Assembly (NCBI GenBank): GCA_019090615.1
Contig: JAHRVQ010000038.1
Span: 1-64,000, forward strand
Direction of reading: 5' to 3'
Source of the DNA: Pseudomonadales bacterium
GTDB lineage: Bacteria > Pseudomonadota > Gammaproteobacteria > Pseudomonadales > Azotimanducaceae
Length of the DNA stretch: 64,000 bases
Shown piece after piece: positions 8,582 to 16,910 of this stretch. A program made the translations under genes and the position numbers. Numbering within the stretch: the stretch's first letter is position 1; every line of letters begins with the position of its first letter. Below the pieces are notes generated by a model, which worked only from the letters and a program-made list of their open reading frames with translations, made no database searches and had not been told where the DNA came from.

Positions 8582-10093
8582 CTAGCCTGGCGTCTGGGTG
8601 TTGCTTTTTGGCAGTAAGATAATGACTTTTGTACCTTGCCATTTTACTGATTCGATAGAAACATGCCCGCCTGATTGTTTGACGAAACCAAACACCATGC
8701 TCAAACCGAGGCCGGTGCCTTCGCCGACTTCCTTGGTGGTGAAGAAAGGTTCGAACACCTGAGCGACTTCTGCTGGTAATATTCCAACGCCATTGTCGCT
8801 AACGGTAATGCATATATAGTCGCCTGGCATGAGGTCTAATTCTGTATCTTCGACTGCCGAGATGACCTTGTTGGTATAGGATATATTGAGGGTACCGCCA
8901 TTGGGCATGGCATCTCTGGCATTTAAAGCAAGGTTTAGCAGGGCGTTCTGTAACTGGCCTGGGTCAATAAGGCAGGGCCAGAGATTGGTTTCAGCATTGG
9001 TTTGTATTTTAATGTTTTCACCCAGGCTACGTTTTAGTAATTCCACCGTTTTTTCAATTTCATGGTTGAGAGATACTGTGGTGGGTATTAGCGTTTGGGT
9101 GCGAGAAAAAGCCAGTAGTTGTTGGGTTAAATCTGAACCGCGGCGGGTGGCTTTGATGATTTGTTCAATTTCTTCGGCTATTTCGTCTTCGTCATCGAGT
9201 GAGACTTTGATGAGTTCTGCATTGCCAAGGATAACGCTGAGTAAATTATTAAAGTCATGCGCGACGCCGCCCGTTAGTTGTCCTACGGCTTCCATTTTAA
9301 GGGATTGACGCAGCTGGTTTTCCAGTCGGCGAGTACTAGTGACATCCGATCCGCAGAAGTAGATACATTGTGTATCGGCAATCATTATTATTTTTGCGTC
9401 TACCAATAAAACTTTTTTCTCCCCTGTCCGGGTGGTCATGATGGTTTCATATTGGGTTAATTCATTTTTAGCCATGAGGCTTGCAAGAAAGTTTTTGCGG
9501 CTGTTTGCGTCCCCCCAAATGTTCATATTACGCGAGGTATTATTGATGGCCTCGCTTCTACTCCATTTAGTTGCGCTGGTCCAGGCGGTGTTAATGTCGA
9601 TATATTCGCCAGTTTTAAGATTACTAATCGAGCAGATATTTGAGTTGGCATGAAATGCAGTTTGTAGGAGTTCGTTGGATTGCTGTAGTTCGACCCGAAT
9701 GGCGTGGTTTTTGGAGATGTCACGGATATTGACTAACACCTGGCCGGCATTTTTTAACTCGATATATTTTGCCTGGAGTTCTATATGGTGCCAGGTGTTA
9801 TCTTTGTGGCGGAAGCGGACCTCCATTGACGATAGGCCGTGTTTCTTTTTGTACAACGCAAGCAGTAGTGAAACCACTGTGTCCTGGTCATCTGGATGAA
9901 CAAACGATCTGCCGCGCTGATTAAGTAATTCTTCGCTTTGATAACCAAATACAGGAGTGATGGCAGGGCTGACATAGGTAATTTGGCCAGTCTCATTGAG
10001 CAGCGTAATAACATCGAGACTATTTTCCACCAGTGTCTGGAACAGGTCTGCAGCAACTATTGGGTTGATTCCGTTTGAGCTTTCGTCCGCCAT
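8582..10093 (-). CDS. PAS-domain sensor histidine kinase
   Basis: A 503-residue hybrid-type kinase without a receiver domain. Two PAS domains (about 15-130 and 140-260) are followed by HisKA with the phosphoacceptor His in GGVAHDFNNLL near residue 279, then HATPase with N-box LALNARDAMPNGG, G1 DNGVGI and G2 EGTGLGLSMVFGF. No transmembrane segment is visible, so it probably senses a cytoplasmic signal through PAS. The GGVAHDFNNLL class is usually joined to a receiver, but none is encoded here or next door, so its partner must lie elsewhere. AAGG precedes the ATG. Confidence 0.9.
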   Translation of the reverse strand: MADESSNGINPIVAADLFQTLVENSLDVITLLNETGQITYVSPAITPVFGYQSEELLNQRGRSFVHPDDQDTVVSLLLALYKKKHGLSSMEVRFRHKDNTWHHIELQAKYIELKNAGQVLVNIRDISKNHAIRVELQQSNELLQTAFHANSNICSISNLKTGEYIDINTAWTSATKWSRSEAINNTSRNMNIWGDANSRKNFLASLMAKNELTQYETIMTTRTGEKKVLLVDAKIIMIADTQCIYFCGSDVTSTRRLENQLRQSLKMEAVGQLTGGVAHDFNNLLSVILGNAELIKVSLDDEDEIAEEIEQIIKATRRGSDLTQQLLAFSRTQTLIPTTVSLNHEIEKTVELLKRSLGENIKIQTNAETNLWPCLIDPGQLQNALLNLALNARDAMPNGGTLNISYTNKVISAVEDTELDLMPGDYICITVSDNGVGILPAEVAQVFEPFFTTKEVGEGTGLGLSMVFGFVKQSGGHVSIESVKWQGTKVIILLPKSNTQTPG

Positions 10094-10294
10094 TGGAACC
10101 TTACTGTTAGGGGTTGGGGGGTTGCCAGGATTTGTTGACGGTGAGTTGTAGCCGCATTATTACTTTGTAAGTATGGCAGATGCAGACAAATATGTAGATA
10201 TTTGCGTAACAATCAAGTTTTTATTCTATTCTGTACGGGTTTTTTTCGCAGCCAATTGGCGTTGCCAGGATGATAGAATATTGTTTTCTATTGG

Positions 10295-11287
10295 ATGCCT
10301 GATATGACGCGTTTTTCAATACTAGATTTAGCCCCAGTGAATCAGGGCAGTACTCCTGCTGAGGCCTTGCCTCATAGTCTTGACCTTGCGCAACATGCAG
10401 AACGTTGGGGCTATTATCGTTACTGGGTTGCTGAGCACCATAATATGACTGGCATTGCCAGTGCGGCAACCTCAGTGGTCATCGGCTATCTGGCTGCCGG
10501 TACCTCAAGTATCAGGCTCGGGTCGGGTGGTATAATGCTGCCGAACCATTCGCCGCTAGTAATCGCGGAACAATTTGGTACGTTGGCATCGTTATACCCA
10601 GATAGAATAGATCTTGGGGTGGGTAGAGCGCCAGGTACAGATCAGAACACTGCGCATGCGTTGCGTAGAACCCTTTCCGGCAGCGCTGAGGATTTCCCCA
10701 GTGATGTGGTTGAATTACAGTATTTTTTGAATGATGCGCAGCCAGGTCAGGTAGTGCGCGCGGTGCCTGGCGCTGGAACCAGGGTGCCGTTGTGGATTTT
10801 GGGCTCAAGTTTATTTGGTGCACAGCTAGCTGGAATGCTAGGTTTACCGTTTGCTTTTGCGTCACATTTTGCTCCAGCGGATATGCTGCGGGCACTAGAA
10901 GTTTATCGACAGCGATTTAAACCGTCGGAGCAGTTAGCTGCACCTTATGTGATGCTAGGGTTTAATGTTTGTGCCGCCGAATCTGATGCTGAAGCGCAAT
11001 ACTTGAGGACCTCGTCTTTACAATCATTGTTGAAGCTTCGCAGTGGAACACCGGGTCAATTACCACCGCCTGTTGAAAATTTTGCGCCCACTGCTGCTGA
11101 ACAAGCCATGATTGCGCAAATGAGGCAGTGTTCGGGGGTGGGTTCTGTTGCCACGGTAGGTAAGGCGATGGAGGATTTTATTAGCCAGACAGGCGCCGAT
11201 GAATTGATTTTAGTCGGTGCCATTTATGACCATAAAAAACGTTTAAGGTCCTTCGAATTAGCGGCAGAGGCGGCAAGCAATTTGTAA
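10295..11287 (+). CDS. LLM-class flavin-dependent oxidoreductase (luciferase-like, YhbW type)
   Basis: A 330-residue bacterial-luciferase-fold protein expected to use FMN or F420. Motifs are [11 protein letters not shown] near the N terminus, [51 protein letters not shown] and the C-terminal [16 protein letters not shown]. This pattern fits the MsnO8/YhbW-like group of putative monooxygenases; the substrate is unknown. A second ATG three codons in (MTRFSILD) is an equally plausible start, and neither has a strong Shine-Dalgarno. It is convergent with the small gene that follows, with 21 bp between the stops. Confidence 0.88.
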   Translation: MPDMTRFSILDLAPVNQGSTPAEALPHSLDLAQHAERWGYYRYWVAEHHNMTGIASAATSVVIGYLAAGTSSIRLGSGGIMLPNHSPLVIAEQFGTLASLYPDRIDLGVGRAPGTDQNTAHALRRTLSGSAEDFPSDVVELQYFLNDAQPGQVVRAVPGAGTRVPLWILGSSLFGAQLAGMLGLPFAFASHFAPADMLRALEVYRQRFKPSEQLAAPYVMLGFNVCAAESDAEAQYLRTSSLQSLLKLRSGTPGQLPPPVENFAPTAAEQAMIAQMRQCSGVGSVATVGKAMEDFISQTGADELILVGAIYDHKKRLRSFELAAEAASNL

Positions 11288-11308
11288 TTGAATGCCGCTG
11301 AACGGGTT

Positions 11309-11521
11309 TTATCGGTCTTTGACTGCGATTTCTAATTCGTGCAGGGCCTGCAGTAGCTTTTTTAGTTCCTCAAGCGAGGCATTATATTTTTCATCATCAT
11401 CGGTATTTTCGCCGAATACATAACCCGGAGGCGGTTTGGCATAAGGACTTCGATGAAGTCGATCGAGTTTTGCGACCAGCTCGCTATGCTGACGTCGCTG
11501 TTTGATAGTCATTTGCCACAT
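11309..11521 (-). CDS. Small hypothetical protein (70 aa)
   Basis: I do not recognise this family. The protein is highly charged, with a Pro-rich centre (KPPPGYVFGE), an acidic stretch (NTDDDEKY) and a C-terminal amphipathic helix (LEELKKLLQALHELEIAV) that could mediate oligomerisation. GGGAA precedes the ATG and composition is protein-like. It lies downstream of xthA on the same strand, about 135 bp away. Confidence 0.55.
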   Translation of the reverse strand: MWQMTIKQRRQHSELVAKLDRLHRSPYAKPPPGYVFGENTDDDEKYNASLEELKKLLQALHELEIAVKDR

Positions 11522-11600
11522 TTTGAATTCCCGACAGAAGCGTATTACTAAGAAAACTCTGATAAAAGTCTATTTGGGATAATGCACTGATTAGCATAGC

Positions 11601-11636
11601 CCTTAATGGCAATTGACCTTAATGAAAATTGACCTT
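11601..11636. repeat. Short direct duplication upstream of the 70-aa gene
   Basis: CTTAATG..AATTGA is repeated with a 16-bp period (AATTGACCTT at 11611-11620 and 11627-11636). It resembles a slippage duplication; an operator role is possible but unsupported. Confidence 0.5.
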
Positions 11637-11656
11637 TTGATCAGAGTTTACGTTAT

Positions 11657-12463
11657 TTAATGCGTTAGCATATCAGTACCTTTGCTGTCTGGAAACAATA
11701 TGTCGATGCCGACAGGGCAGTGGTCCGATCCTGTAACAGAATCCAGGATAAATGCGTCTGAAACCTTTTTGGCTGCGCTTGCTGAGGCAAGAATATAGTC
11801 GATTCTCCAGCCAACATTATCCGCTCGGCAGTTGCCGCCCTGGCGCCACCAGCTGTAGTGGCCGGATTCCTTTGGATGTTGTTTTCTGAAGACATCGATC
11901 CAGCCTGCTGCTAGCCAGTGAGAGATAACAGCGCGTTCTTCGCTAAGAAAACCACTGGTTTTTTTGTTGGTTTTTGGTCGAGCGAGATCGATTGCTTCAT
12001 GGGCGGTATTAAAGTCTCCGGCGATATAAACTGGGCCGTATTTTTTTGCGCGATCAATTCTGGATTTTACCGCACTCTGAAACCCTAGTTTATAACCCAC
12101 GCGACTATTATCGCGGTTTTTGCCACTGCCATTGGGTACATACACACAGGCGATTGCGGTACGACCAAATCGTGCCATGATAAACCGCCCTTCAATATCG
12201 TAACGCTCGTTGCCCAGGCTGGTTTCAATCTTGTCAGCTGGTTTGCGGCTATAGATTGCAACTCCGCTATAACCCGGTCGTTTGGCCGGAGAAAAATACA
12301 CATGCCAGCCAGGTGGGTTTTGCACTATGGGGTCGAGTTGTTCTGCAAAGGCTCTGACTTCCTGCAAGCAAATGACATCGGCTTCGCAACTAGCCAGAAA
12401 CTGCAAGAAGCCTTTTTTTGTGCAAGCGCGCAGACCGTTCACATTCCAACTGATTAGTTTCAT
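11657..12463 (-). CDS. xthA: Exodeoxyribonuclease III family AP endonuclease
   Basis: A 268-residue member of the Mg-dependent endonuclease/exonuclease/phosphatase family that cleaves DNA at abasic sites in base-excision repair. Hallmarks in order: ISWNVNGLRA, ICLQEVRA (metal-binding Glu), GDFNTAHEAIDLARPK (catalytic Asp and Asn), WRIDYILAS and the C-terminal GSDHCPV with the catalytic His. Length and motifs match ExoIII/ExoA proteins. It is a monocistronic leftward gene. Repeat array 2 lies about 50 bp upstream of its ATG. Confidence 0.93.
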   Translation of the reverse strand: MKLISWNVNGLRACTKKGFLQFLASCEADVICLQEVRAFAEQLDPIVQNPPGWHVYFSPAKRPGYSGVAIYSRKPADKIETSLGNERYDIEGRFIMARFGRTAIACVYVPNGSGKNRDNSRVGYKLGFQSAVKSRIDRAKKYGPVYIAGDFNTAHEAIDLARPKTNKKTSGFLSEERAVISHWLAAGWIDVFRKQHPKESGHYSWWRQGGNCRADNVGWRIDYILASASAAKKVSDAFILDSVTGSDHCPVGIDILFPDSKGTDMLTH

Positions 12464-12513
12464 AAATTATAATCTGGTTAAACCTTGAATATACGAAAGT
12501 TCTTGTAGCAGCA

Positions 12514-12618
12514 AACAGCCCTGAGCGGCTCTTATTCTTTTTAAAAAAACAGCCCTGAGCGGCTCTTTTCTTTTTAAAACAGCCCTGAGCGGCTCTTTTC
12601 TTTTAAAAAAACAGCCCT
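12514..12618 (-). repeat. Tandem short-repeat array 2 (3 units plus a truncated fourth)
   Basis: On the plus strand the unit is ACAGCCCTGAGCGGCTC followed by TTTTCTTTTTAAAA, with period 31 to 34 bp; the fourth copy stops after ACAGCCCT. Read on the minus strand it is GAGCCGCTCAGGGCTGT, the same core as array 1. AGCC/GGCT can pair around a 6-nt loop, and T-rich sequence flanks both sides, so the units look like weak bidirectional terminator hairpins. The array lies between the divergent xthA and KAP NTPase genes. Confidence 0.88.
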
Positions 12619-12956
12619 AAAGTTTATTATGGCTTCAAATTCAGCCAACATCTACCGGTAAACTTCATGAATTTTCAAGCAAAGTAGCCGTGTCTGGTTG
12701 CTTTGGGTGGGACTATATTTGTTATCTTTTTTGTCGGGTATTTATTGGCTGTAAATATCCCAGCAAATAATTGTTGGCGCTGGCTGGGTTACAAATGCTA
12801 TTTGATGCTGTTAGTATGATCGACATTATCTGCCTCGACTATAGGTGCTGGGAGCGTCTCTGGTTAGGGACTATTAACTTCAATTCGGCATTTTGACCTT
12901 GTCCATTCGCATTGATTTATTTCGATAAAAATTGCCCCTTAATAAAGCCCTCCTGG
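12619..12956. other. Intergenic region upstream of the KAP NTPase gene
   Basis: About 340 bp with no convincing open frame. It is AT-richer than the flanking genes and should carry the KAP promoter, but I cannot assign a confident -35/-10 pair. An in-frame TTG at 12912 would extend the KAP protein by 15 residues and is less likely than the ATG used. Confidence 0.4.
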
Positions 12957-14501
12957 ATGAACATGGTTGACTTCTACCTTGATGAGCCGCTCTCGCCTGA
13001 TGCTGATGACAACAAATATTTGTTTGACCTGACGAAGTCTTTGTTTACCAAGTTTGACACCATGCCCTATGCTCAGGCGGAAGCCGCCTCGATAAACTGT
13101 GAATCACGCAAGCATGAATTTAAGGGGCCGTTGACCTGTGCCATATATGGTTCATGGGGCTCTGGGAAAACATCGTTTCTGCGCTATATGCAAAAGCACT
13201 TTGAAGAAAACTCAATTACCGTATGGTTTGAGCCGTGGCGCTATGAAACAGAAAACCAGCTGTTAGTGCCGATGTTAATAGAAATTCAAAGTGCCATGCA
13301 GGGCAAAATTAATAATGATAAGGCCAAAAGGGCTGCCATGAATACTGGCAAGAAGCTGATTGGTAACGTTGTCCGAGGCTCGTTACGGGCGGCCGGTACC
13401 GCGATAGAAAAAACCGTGGGTGTTAATCCTTATGAAATCGGTGAGGAATTTTATAAACAATACTCCCAGCTGGATGATCAATGGGAGCGGTCTTTATCCG
13501 AGGTGCAACAGTTTAAGTCTGACCTCAGGGCACTCGTGGATCTGGCAGGTGCGAAAGCCTACCGACAAGATTCCGCAGGTAAAACAGCCGATCGCGCGGC
13601 GAAGAAGGACCTAAATAGATGGCCATTGGTTATTTTTATAGATGACCTGGATCGCTGTGATCCAACTCAGGTTCGACGTTTGATTGAATCGATTAAATTG
13701 TTCATGCATGAACCGGGTATTTACTTTTTTATGGCCCTGGATGAGTTACAGGTAATGCGGGCGATGGGAGAACCTTTTGTTAAATATTATGCGGATGCAG
13801 ATAATCCTGCTGACAGGGCCAGGTCACAGGCAAAACAGTATTTGGAGAAATTCTTTCAGTATTCTGTGGATGTTACTGCGCCATCCATGAAGGAGAAGCT
13901 TGGGATTAGAGGTATGCGCGAGAAAATTCTTGGTACGCTGCTTGGCTTGATGTATCCAGACGATGATTGGTCAGAAGAGTCTGTAAAAGAGCAGGTCAAG
14001 CAACTGTTTGCGCAGGTCAAGGAAAACCCGCGGGCGTTGAAGGGGGTTGCTCGATGGATTTATCTTAATAGTGATGACCTTGTTACTGCCGAGCTGGCAG
14101 GTATTGTTTTTGAACATAATTGGGTGGATATATATACACGGTCATTGCTGGCGTCGTCGCCGGAAGTAAAGAGCGTATTTTTTCGCGCGCTGAATAACCT
14201 GCTATGTGATCTTGAGTTTAATGCTACATTTCGTGCGCATGCTGCGATGACTAAGCTTACCATCAGGGTTTTGTACCATATAGAAGATGAGCCCGCCGGT
14301 GTGCCAGAAGATTCATCTGAACTGCGTGCCTATGATGCGGCAAGGTTGCTGGCAGGGTTCTCAGGTGTGCTTGATTCTTTGCAGGCATTTGTTACCCGTA
14401 ATGAAGTATCAGAATTAGAAAAGCTAAGAATTGTATCTAGTTATGCCGCTGAGGCCGAAGAACTTGGCGAGCAGGTTTCGTTACTTGGTGGGGCTATTTA
14501 A
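12957..14501 (+). CDS. KAP-family P-loop NTPase
   Basis: A predicted ATPase of about 514 residues of the KAP family. Walker A is GSWGSGKTSF near residue 64, followed by the KAP-typical VWFEPWRYE; Walker B is LVIFIDDLDRCDP near residue 222, followed by LFMHEPGIYFFMALDE. Many KAP proteins carry transmembrane helices between Walker A and B. Here that insert (about 105-215) is charged and amphipathic, so the protein looks soluble. Family members occur in anti-phage and plasmid-exclusion contexts, but the role here is unknown. The first ATG (MNMVDFY) was chosen over an upstream TTG. The stop overlaps the stop of the opposite-strand small gene by 4 bp. Confidence 0.85.
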   Translation: MNMVDFYLDEPLSPDADDNKYLFDLTKSLFTKFDTMPYAQAEAASINCESRKHEFKGPLTCAIYGSWGSGKTSFLRYMQKHFEENSITVWFEPWRYETENQLLVPMLIEIQSAMQGKINNDKAKRAAMNTGKKLIGNVVRGSLRAAGTAIEKTVGVNPYEIGEEFYKQYSQLDDQWERSLSEVQQFKSDLRALVDLAGAKAYRQDSAGKTADRAAKKDLNRWPLVIFIDDLDRCDPTQVRRLIESIKLFMHEPGIYFFMALDELQVMRAMGEPFVKYYADADNPADRARSQAKQYLEKFFQYSVDVTAPSMKEKLGIRGMREKILGTLLGLMYPDDDWSEESVKEQVKQLFAQVKENPRALKGVARWIYLNSDDLVTAELAGIVFEHNWVDIYTRSLLASSPEVKSVFFRALNNLLCDLEFNATFRAHAAMTKLTIRVLYHIEDEPAGVPEDSSELRAYDAARLLAGFSGVLDSLQAFVTRNEVSELEKLRIVSSYAAEAEELGEQVSLLGGAI

Positions 14502-14881
14502 GGTGCAAGATGGTTGAAAATATACCTGTCGAGGGTCTTGCCGTATTTTTGTAGTGTATCTGCGATCGCTTCAGCTGGAATATCATGATATTTCGATATT
14601 TCGACTTCGTTGAGCCCTAGCTTGCCGTAGTGGAGATGTAAGATAAGTCTATCCTGATCGGATTTTACCCCTAGTTTTTTATCCAGCGCCGTTTCTACCA
14701 GTTCATCACGGTATTCAATATATTTATCAAGATAAATTGTGACCTCAGAAATATAATTTTTTACCACGCCGCTTTCACCAGCCAGAGACTGTAGCTCTGA
14801 CCGTTGGTGTTTACGCTCCGCACCATCTGGAATGATGGCCAGGCGGCGAGCATGAGTTGAAGGGTCTTGCTTAGTATTCAT
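14498..14881 (-). CDS. Hypothetical helical protein with possible HTH, convergent with KAP gene
   Basis: I do not recognise this 127-residue protein. It is strongly helical and charged. The segment LILHLHYGKLGLNEVEISKYHDIPAEAI resembles a sigma-region-4-like helix-turn-helix, but this is only a pattern impression. It overlaps the end of the KAP NTPase gene tail-to-tail by 4 bp, so the pair could affect each other by antisense transcription. A function in the same pathway as the KAP protein is possible but not shown. Confidence 0.6.
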   Translation of the reverse strand: MNTKQDPSTHARRLAIIPDGAERKHQRSELQSLAGESGVVKNYISEVTIYLDKYIEYRDELVETALDKKLGVKSDQDRLILHLHYGKLGLNEVEISKYHDIPAEAIADTLQKYGKTLDRYIFNHLAP

Positions 14882-14954
14882 AAGGGTAGTTTAACCCATT
14901 TTAAGGTTGATAATATGAAAATTCTTGAGCATAGATTTTGTCGATTAATTGGTT

Positions 14955-14980
14955 CCGGTTTCCAGCTGGCGATGGAAACC
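14955..14980. terminator. Perfect 9-bp hairpin downstream of the SDR gene
   Basis: CGGTTTCCA (14955-14963) and TGGAAACCG (14972-14980) pair around an 8-nt loop between two leftward genes, just after the stop of the short-chain dehydrogenase. There is no T-run on the minus strand, so a rho-independent terminator is only a guess; mRNA 3'-end stabilisation is an alternative. Confidence 0.4.
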
Positions 14981-15005
14981 GCGCTTTCGCGCTTTATGGA
15001 CAGGG

Positions 15006-15803
15006 TTACTTGCTGGCTAATTTATTTCGAAAGCGGCGCATACCGTCTAACCAGCGATCGTAATCCATGGCTTTTCGTTGGAAATAGGTCGCGACTTCAG
15101 GATGTGGTAACACCAGAAAACGATTATTTGCCATGGCGTCGATGCAGGCATCAGCTACGAACTCAGGTTCGAGCACGCCGTCACCGCTGGCTTGAGAGCT
15201 ATTGGCTTTGCGGGATTTATTCTTTTTCGGTGGCCCCATAATACCGGTACGTACTGCCTGAGGGCAAAGTACAGAGACACCAATGCCACGATCTGCATAA
15301 TTGATATTAAGCCATTCGGCCAACGCTACAGCGGCGTGTTTGGAGACGGCGTAAGGCCCAGAATTAATTTGGGTTAATAAACCGGCGGCGGAGGCAGTAC
15401 TGAGTAAATACCCGCCGCCTCGTGCGATCATGCCGGGTATAACGGCTCTGGCCGCTGCCAAATGAGACCAACAATGGATATTCATCATCTGTTGCCAGTC
15501 CTCTGTATCAAGGCTAAGCCCGCCCGATTGACCATAACCGGCATTTGAGACGAAGATATCGATACCGCCTATGTTTTCTTCGATCTGTTTTACTAGATGT
15601 TTGATAGCCTGTTCATCGTCAACATCGAGGGTTGCGGCAGTTGCGACTGCACCGATCATTTCAGCGGTTTCTGCAGCGCTTTCACCTTTGAGATCGGTGC
15701 ATATCACCGCCCGTGCCCCTTTTTCTGCAAAACGAATCGCCAGCGCTCGACCAATGCCAGAGCCAGCGCCGGTAATGACGGCAATCTTATCCACTAAATC
15801 CAT
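15006..15803 (-). CDS. Short-chain dehydrogenase/reductase (SDR)
   Basis: A 265-residue classical SDR, NAD(P)-dependent. The Rossmann motif TGAGSGIG is at residues 12-19, NAGYG near 90, the catalytic Ser within STASAAG and the catalytic pair YAVSK near 155. The loop after it (CPQAVRTGI) is also family-typical. An Asp after beta-2 (ICTDLKG) favours NAD over NADP. The substrate is unknown; the context of acyl-CoA genes suggests an alcohol or hydroxyacyl compound. A good AGAGG ribosome site precedes the ATG. Confidence 0.9.
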   Translation of the reverse strand: MDLVDKIAVITGAGSGIGRALAIRFAEKGARAVICTDLKGESAAETAEMIGAVATAATLDVDDEQAIKHLVKQIEENIGGIDIFVSNAGYGQSGGLSLDTEDWQQMMNIHCWSHLAAARAVIPGMIARGGGYLLSTASAAGLLTQINSGPYAVSKHAAVALAEWLNINYADRGIGVSVLCPQAVRTGIMGPPKKNKSRKANSSQASGDGVLEPEFVADACIDAMANNRFLVLPHPEVATYFQRKAMDYDRWLDGMRRFRNKLASK

Positions 15804-15852
15804 TGGTTTAATCCTCTTATGGCGTTATCTATACAGTCAAAATGGCGCATGA

Positions 15853-15891
15853 TTTTTCCTTTTTTCCTTTTTTGCTTTTTTTGCTTTTTTT
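15853..15891. repeat. Run of five T-tracts (A-tracts on the minus strand)
   Basis: T-runs of 5, 6, 6, 7 and 7 nt, separated by CC or GC, repeat every 7 to 9 bp in the 127-bp gap upstream of the leftward SDR gene. On the minus strand these are A-tracts, which can bend DNA or act as an UP-like element. The spacing is shorter than a helical turn, so strong in-phase bending is not expected. It may be a hypermutable tract. Confidence 0.7.
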
Positions 15892-15930
15892 GCTTGGGGG
15901 GAGGTAGACGCGGCTTAGCGGCGTGTCTAA

Positions 15931-16809
15931 TCAAACAAGTGTCGAATCAAATAGTGCTAACAGCCTTGTCCATGCGTGTTGCGCCTGTTGTTGGTGATAA
16001 ACTCTTGAATCGGGCGGGCACCAGCCGTGCATGGCGCCCTGATAGACCTCAACTTCTGCTTTTAATCCAGCGTTAGTGTAGGCTGAACTGAGGATGTTTT
16101 TAGCCTCTGGCTGGCGTTGGTCGTCATTTTCGGCAATCGCAAATAAAAAATCCGCTTGCATTTTTGGCACTAACAAATGCGGGCTATCAGCTTTGTCCGT
16201 TACTAGTCTACCGCCATGAAACGATGCGCCAGCGCCAATACGTTCGGGCAGAGCGGCGGCTGTATACATAGTAAAGGGCCCGCCCATACAGTAACCCGTG
16301 GTACCTATTTTACGTTGTTTATTAACTGCCGCGTGACTATCCAGAAAATTGACAAAGGCCTTTGCGTCTTTGACGGTGGTAGCACTTGATAGACTGCGTG
16401 CCATAGGCAGGACGATATCCCGTGTTGCCTGATCCTGAAAGCTGGCATTAAGCGGGATTACGGGTGAGCTGGCATTGCGATAATAGGGATTGACCGCGAG
16501 CACTGCATAACCGGATTCGGCCAATCGCCTGGCCATCAGGCGGAAAGCAGGCCGTAGACCTAAAACATCAGGCCAGATAATGACGCCGGGATATTTACCT
16601 TTGGCGGGATGAACAAAAAAACAATCTGCAGTGCCATCAGGGGTTGTTATGCGGACATCATTTTCCTTTACGTCAAGGGCATTAGCCGCTTGCGGTAATA
16701 ATAAAGTTATTGCTGCGGCCATCGTTAGCCGGTTGAATTGTCGGCGCGATAAATTACTGGAATGTTGTAGATATTGTTGGCTTTCCTGGACTGTGTCTTC
16801 ATCACACAT
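15931..16809 (-). CDS. Dienelactone hydrolase family protein with Tat-type signal
   Basis: A 292-residue alpha/beta hydrolase. The N-terminal region has SRRQFNRLTMAAAITLLLP, a twin-arginine signal, so export of the folded enzyme to the periplasm is likely. The catalytic triad of dienelactone hydrolases is visible: Cys in TTGYCMGG, Asp in AENDD and His in GAMHGWCP. It should hydrolyse lactones or related esters; the real substrate is unknown. AGGAAAA precedes the ATG. It lies downstream of recD on the same strand with a gap of about 100 bp containing a TATAAAAT-like promoter box on the minus strand. Confidence 0.87.
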   Translation of the reverse strand: MCDEDTVQESQQYLQHSSNLSRRQFNRLTMAAAITLLLPQAANALDVKENDVRITTPDGTADCFFVHPAKGKYPGVIIWPDVLGLRPAFRLMARRLAESGYAVLAVNPYYRNASSPVIPLNASFQDQATRDIVLPMARSLSSATTVKDAKAFVNFLDSHAAVNKQRKIGTTGYCMGGPFTMYTAAALPERIGAGASFHGGRLVTDKADSPHLLVPKMQADFLFAIAENDDQRQPEAKNILSSAYTNAGLKAEVEVYQGAMHGWCPPDSRVYHQQQAQHAWTRLLALFDSTLV

Positions 16810-16910
16810 AGCAGTTTTCCTATCTGAATTTTATACAGCCAGCACATTGATAGACAAGCTGTTGCTGGCAGTATATGCGGCGTACCGCAAAGAAGAAACA
16901 GGCGATCTGC

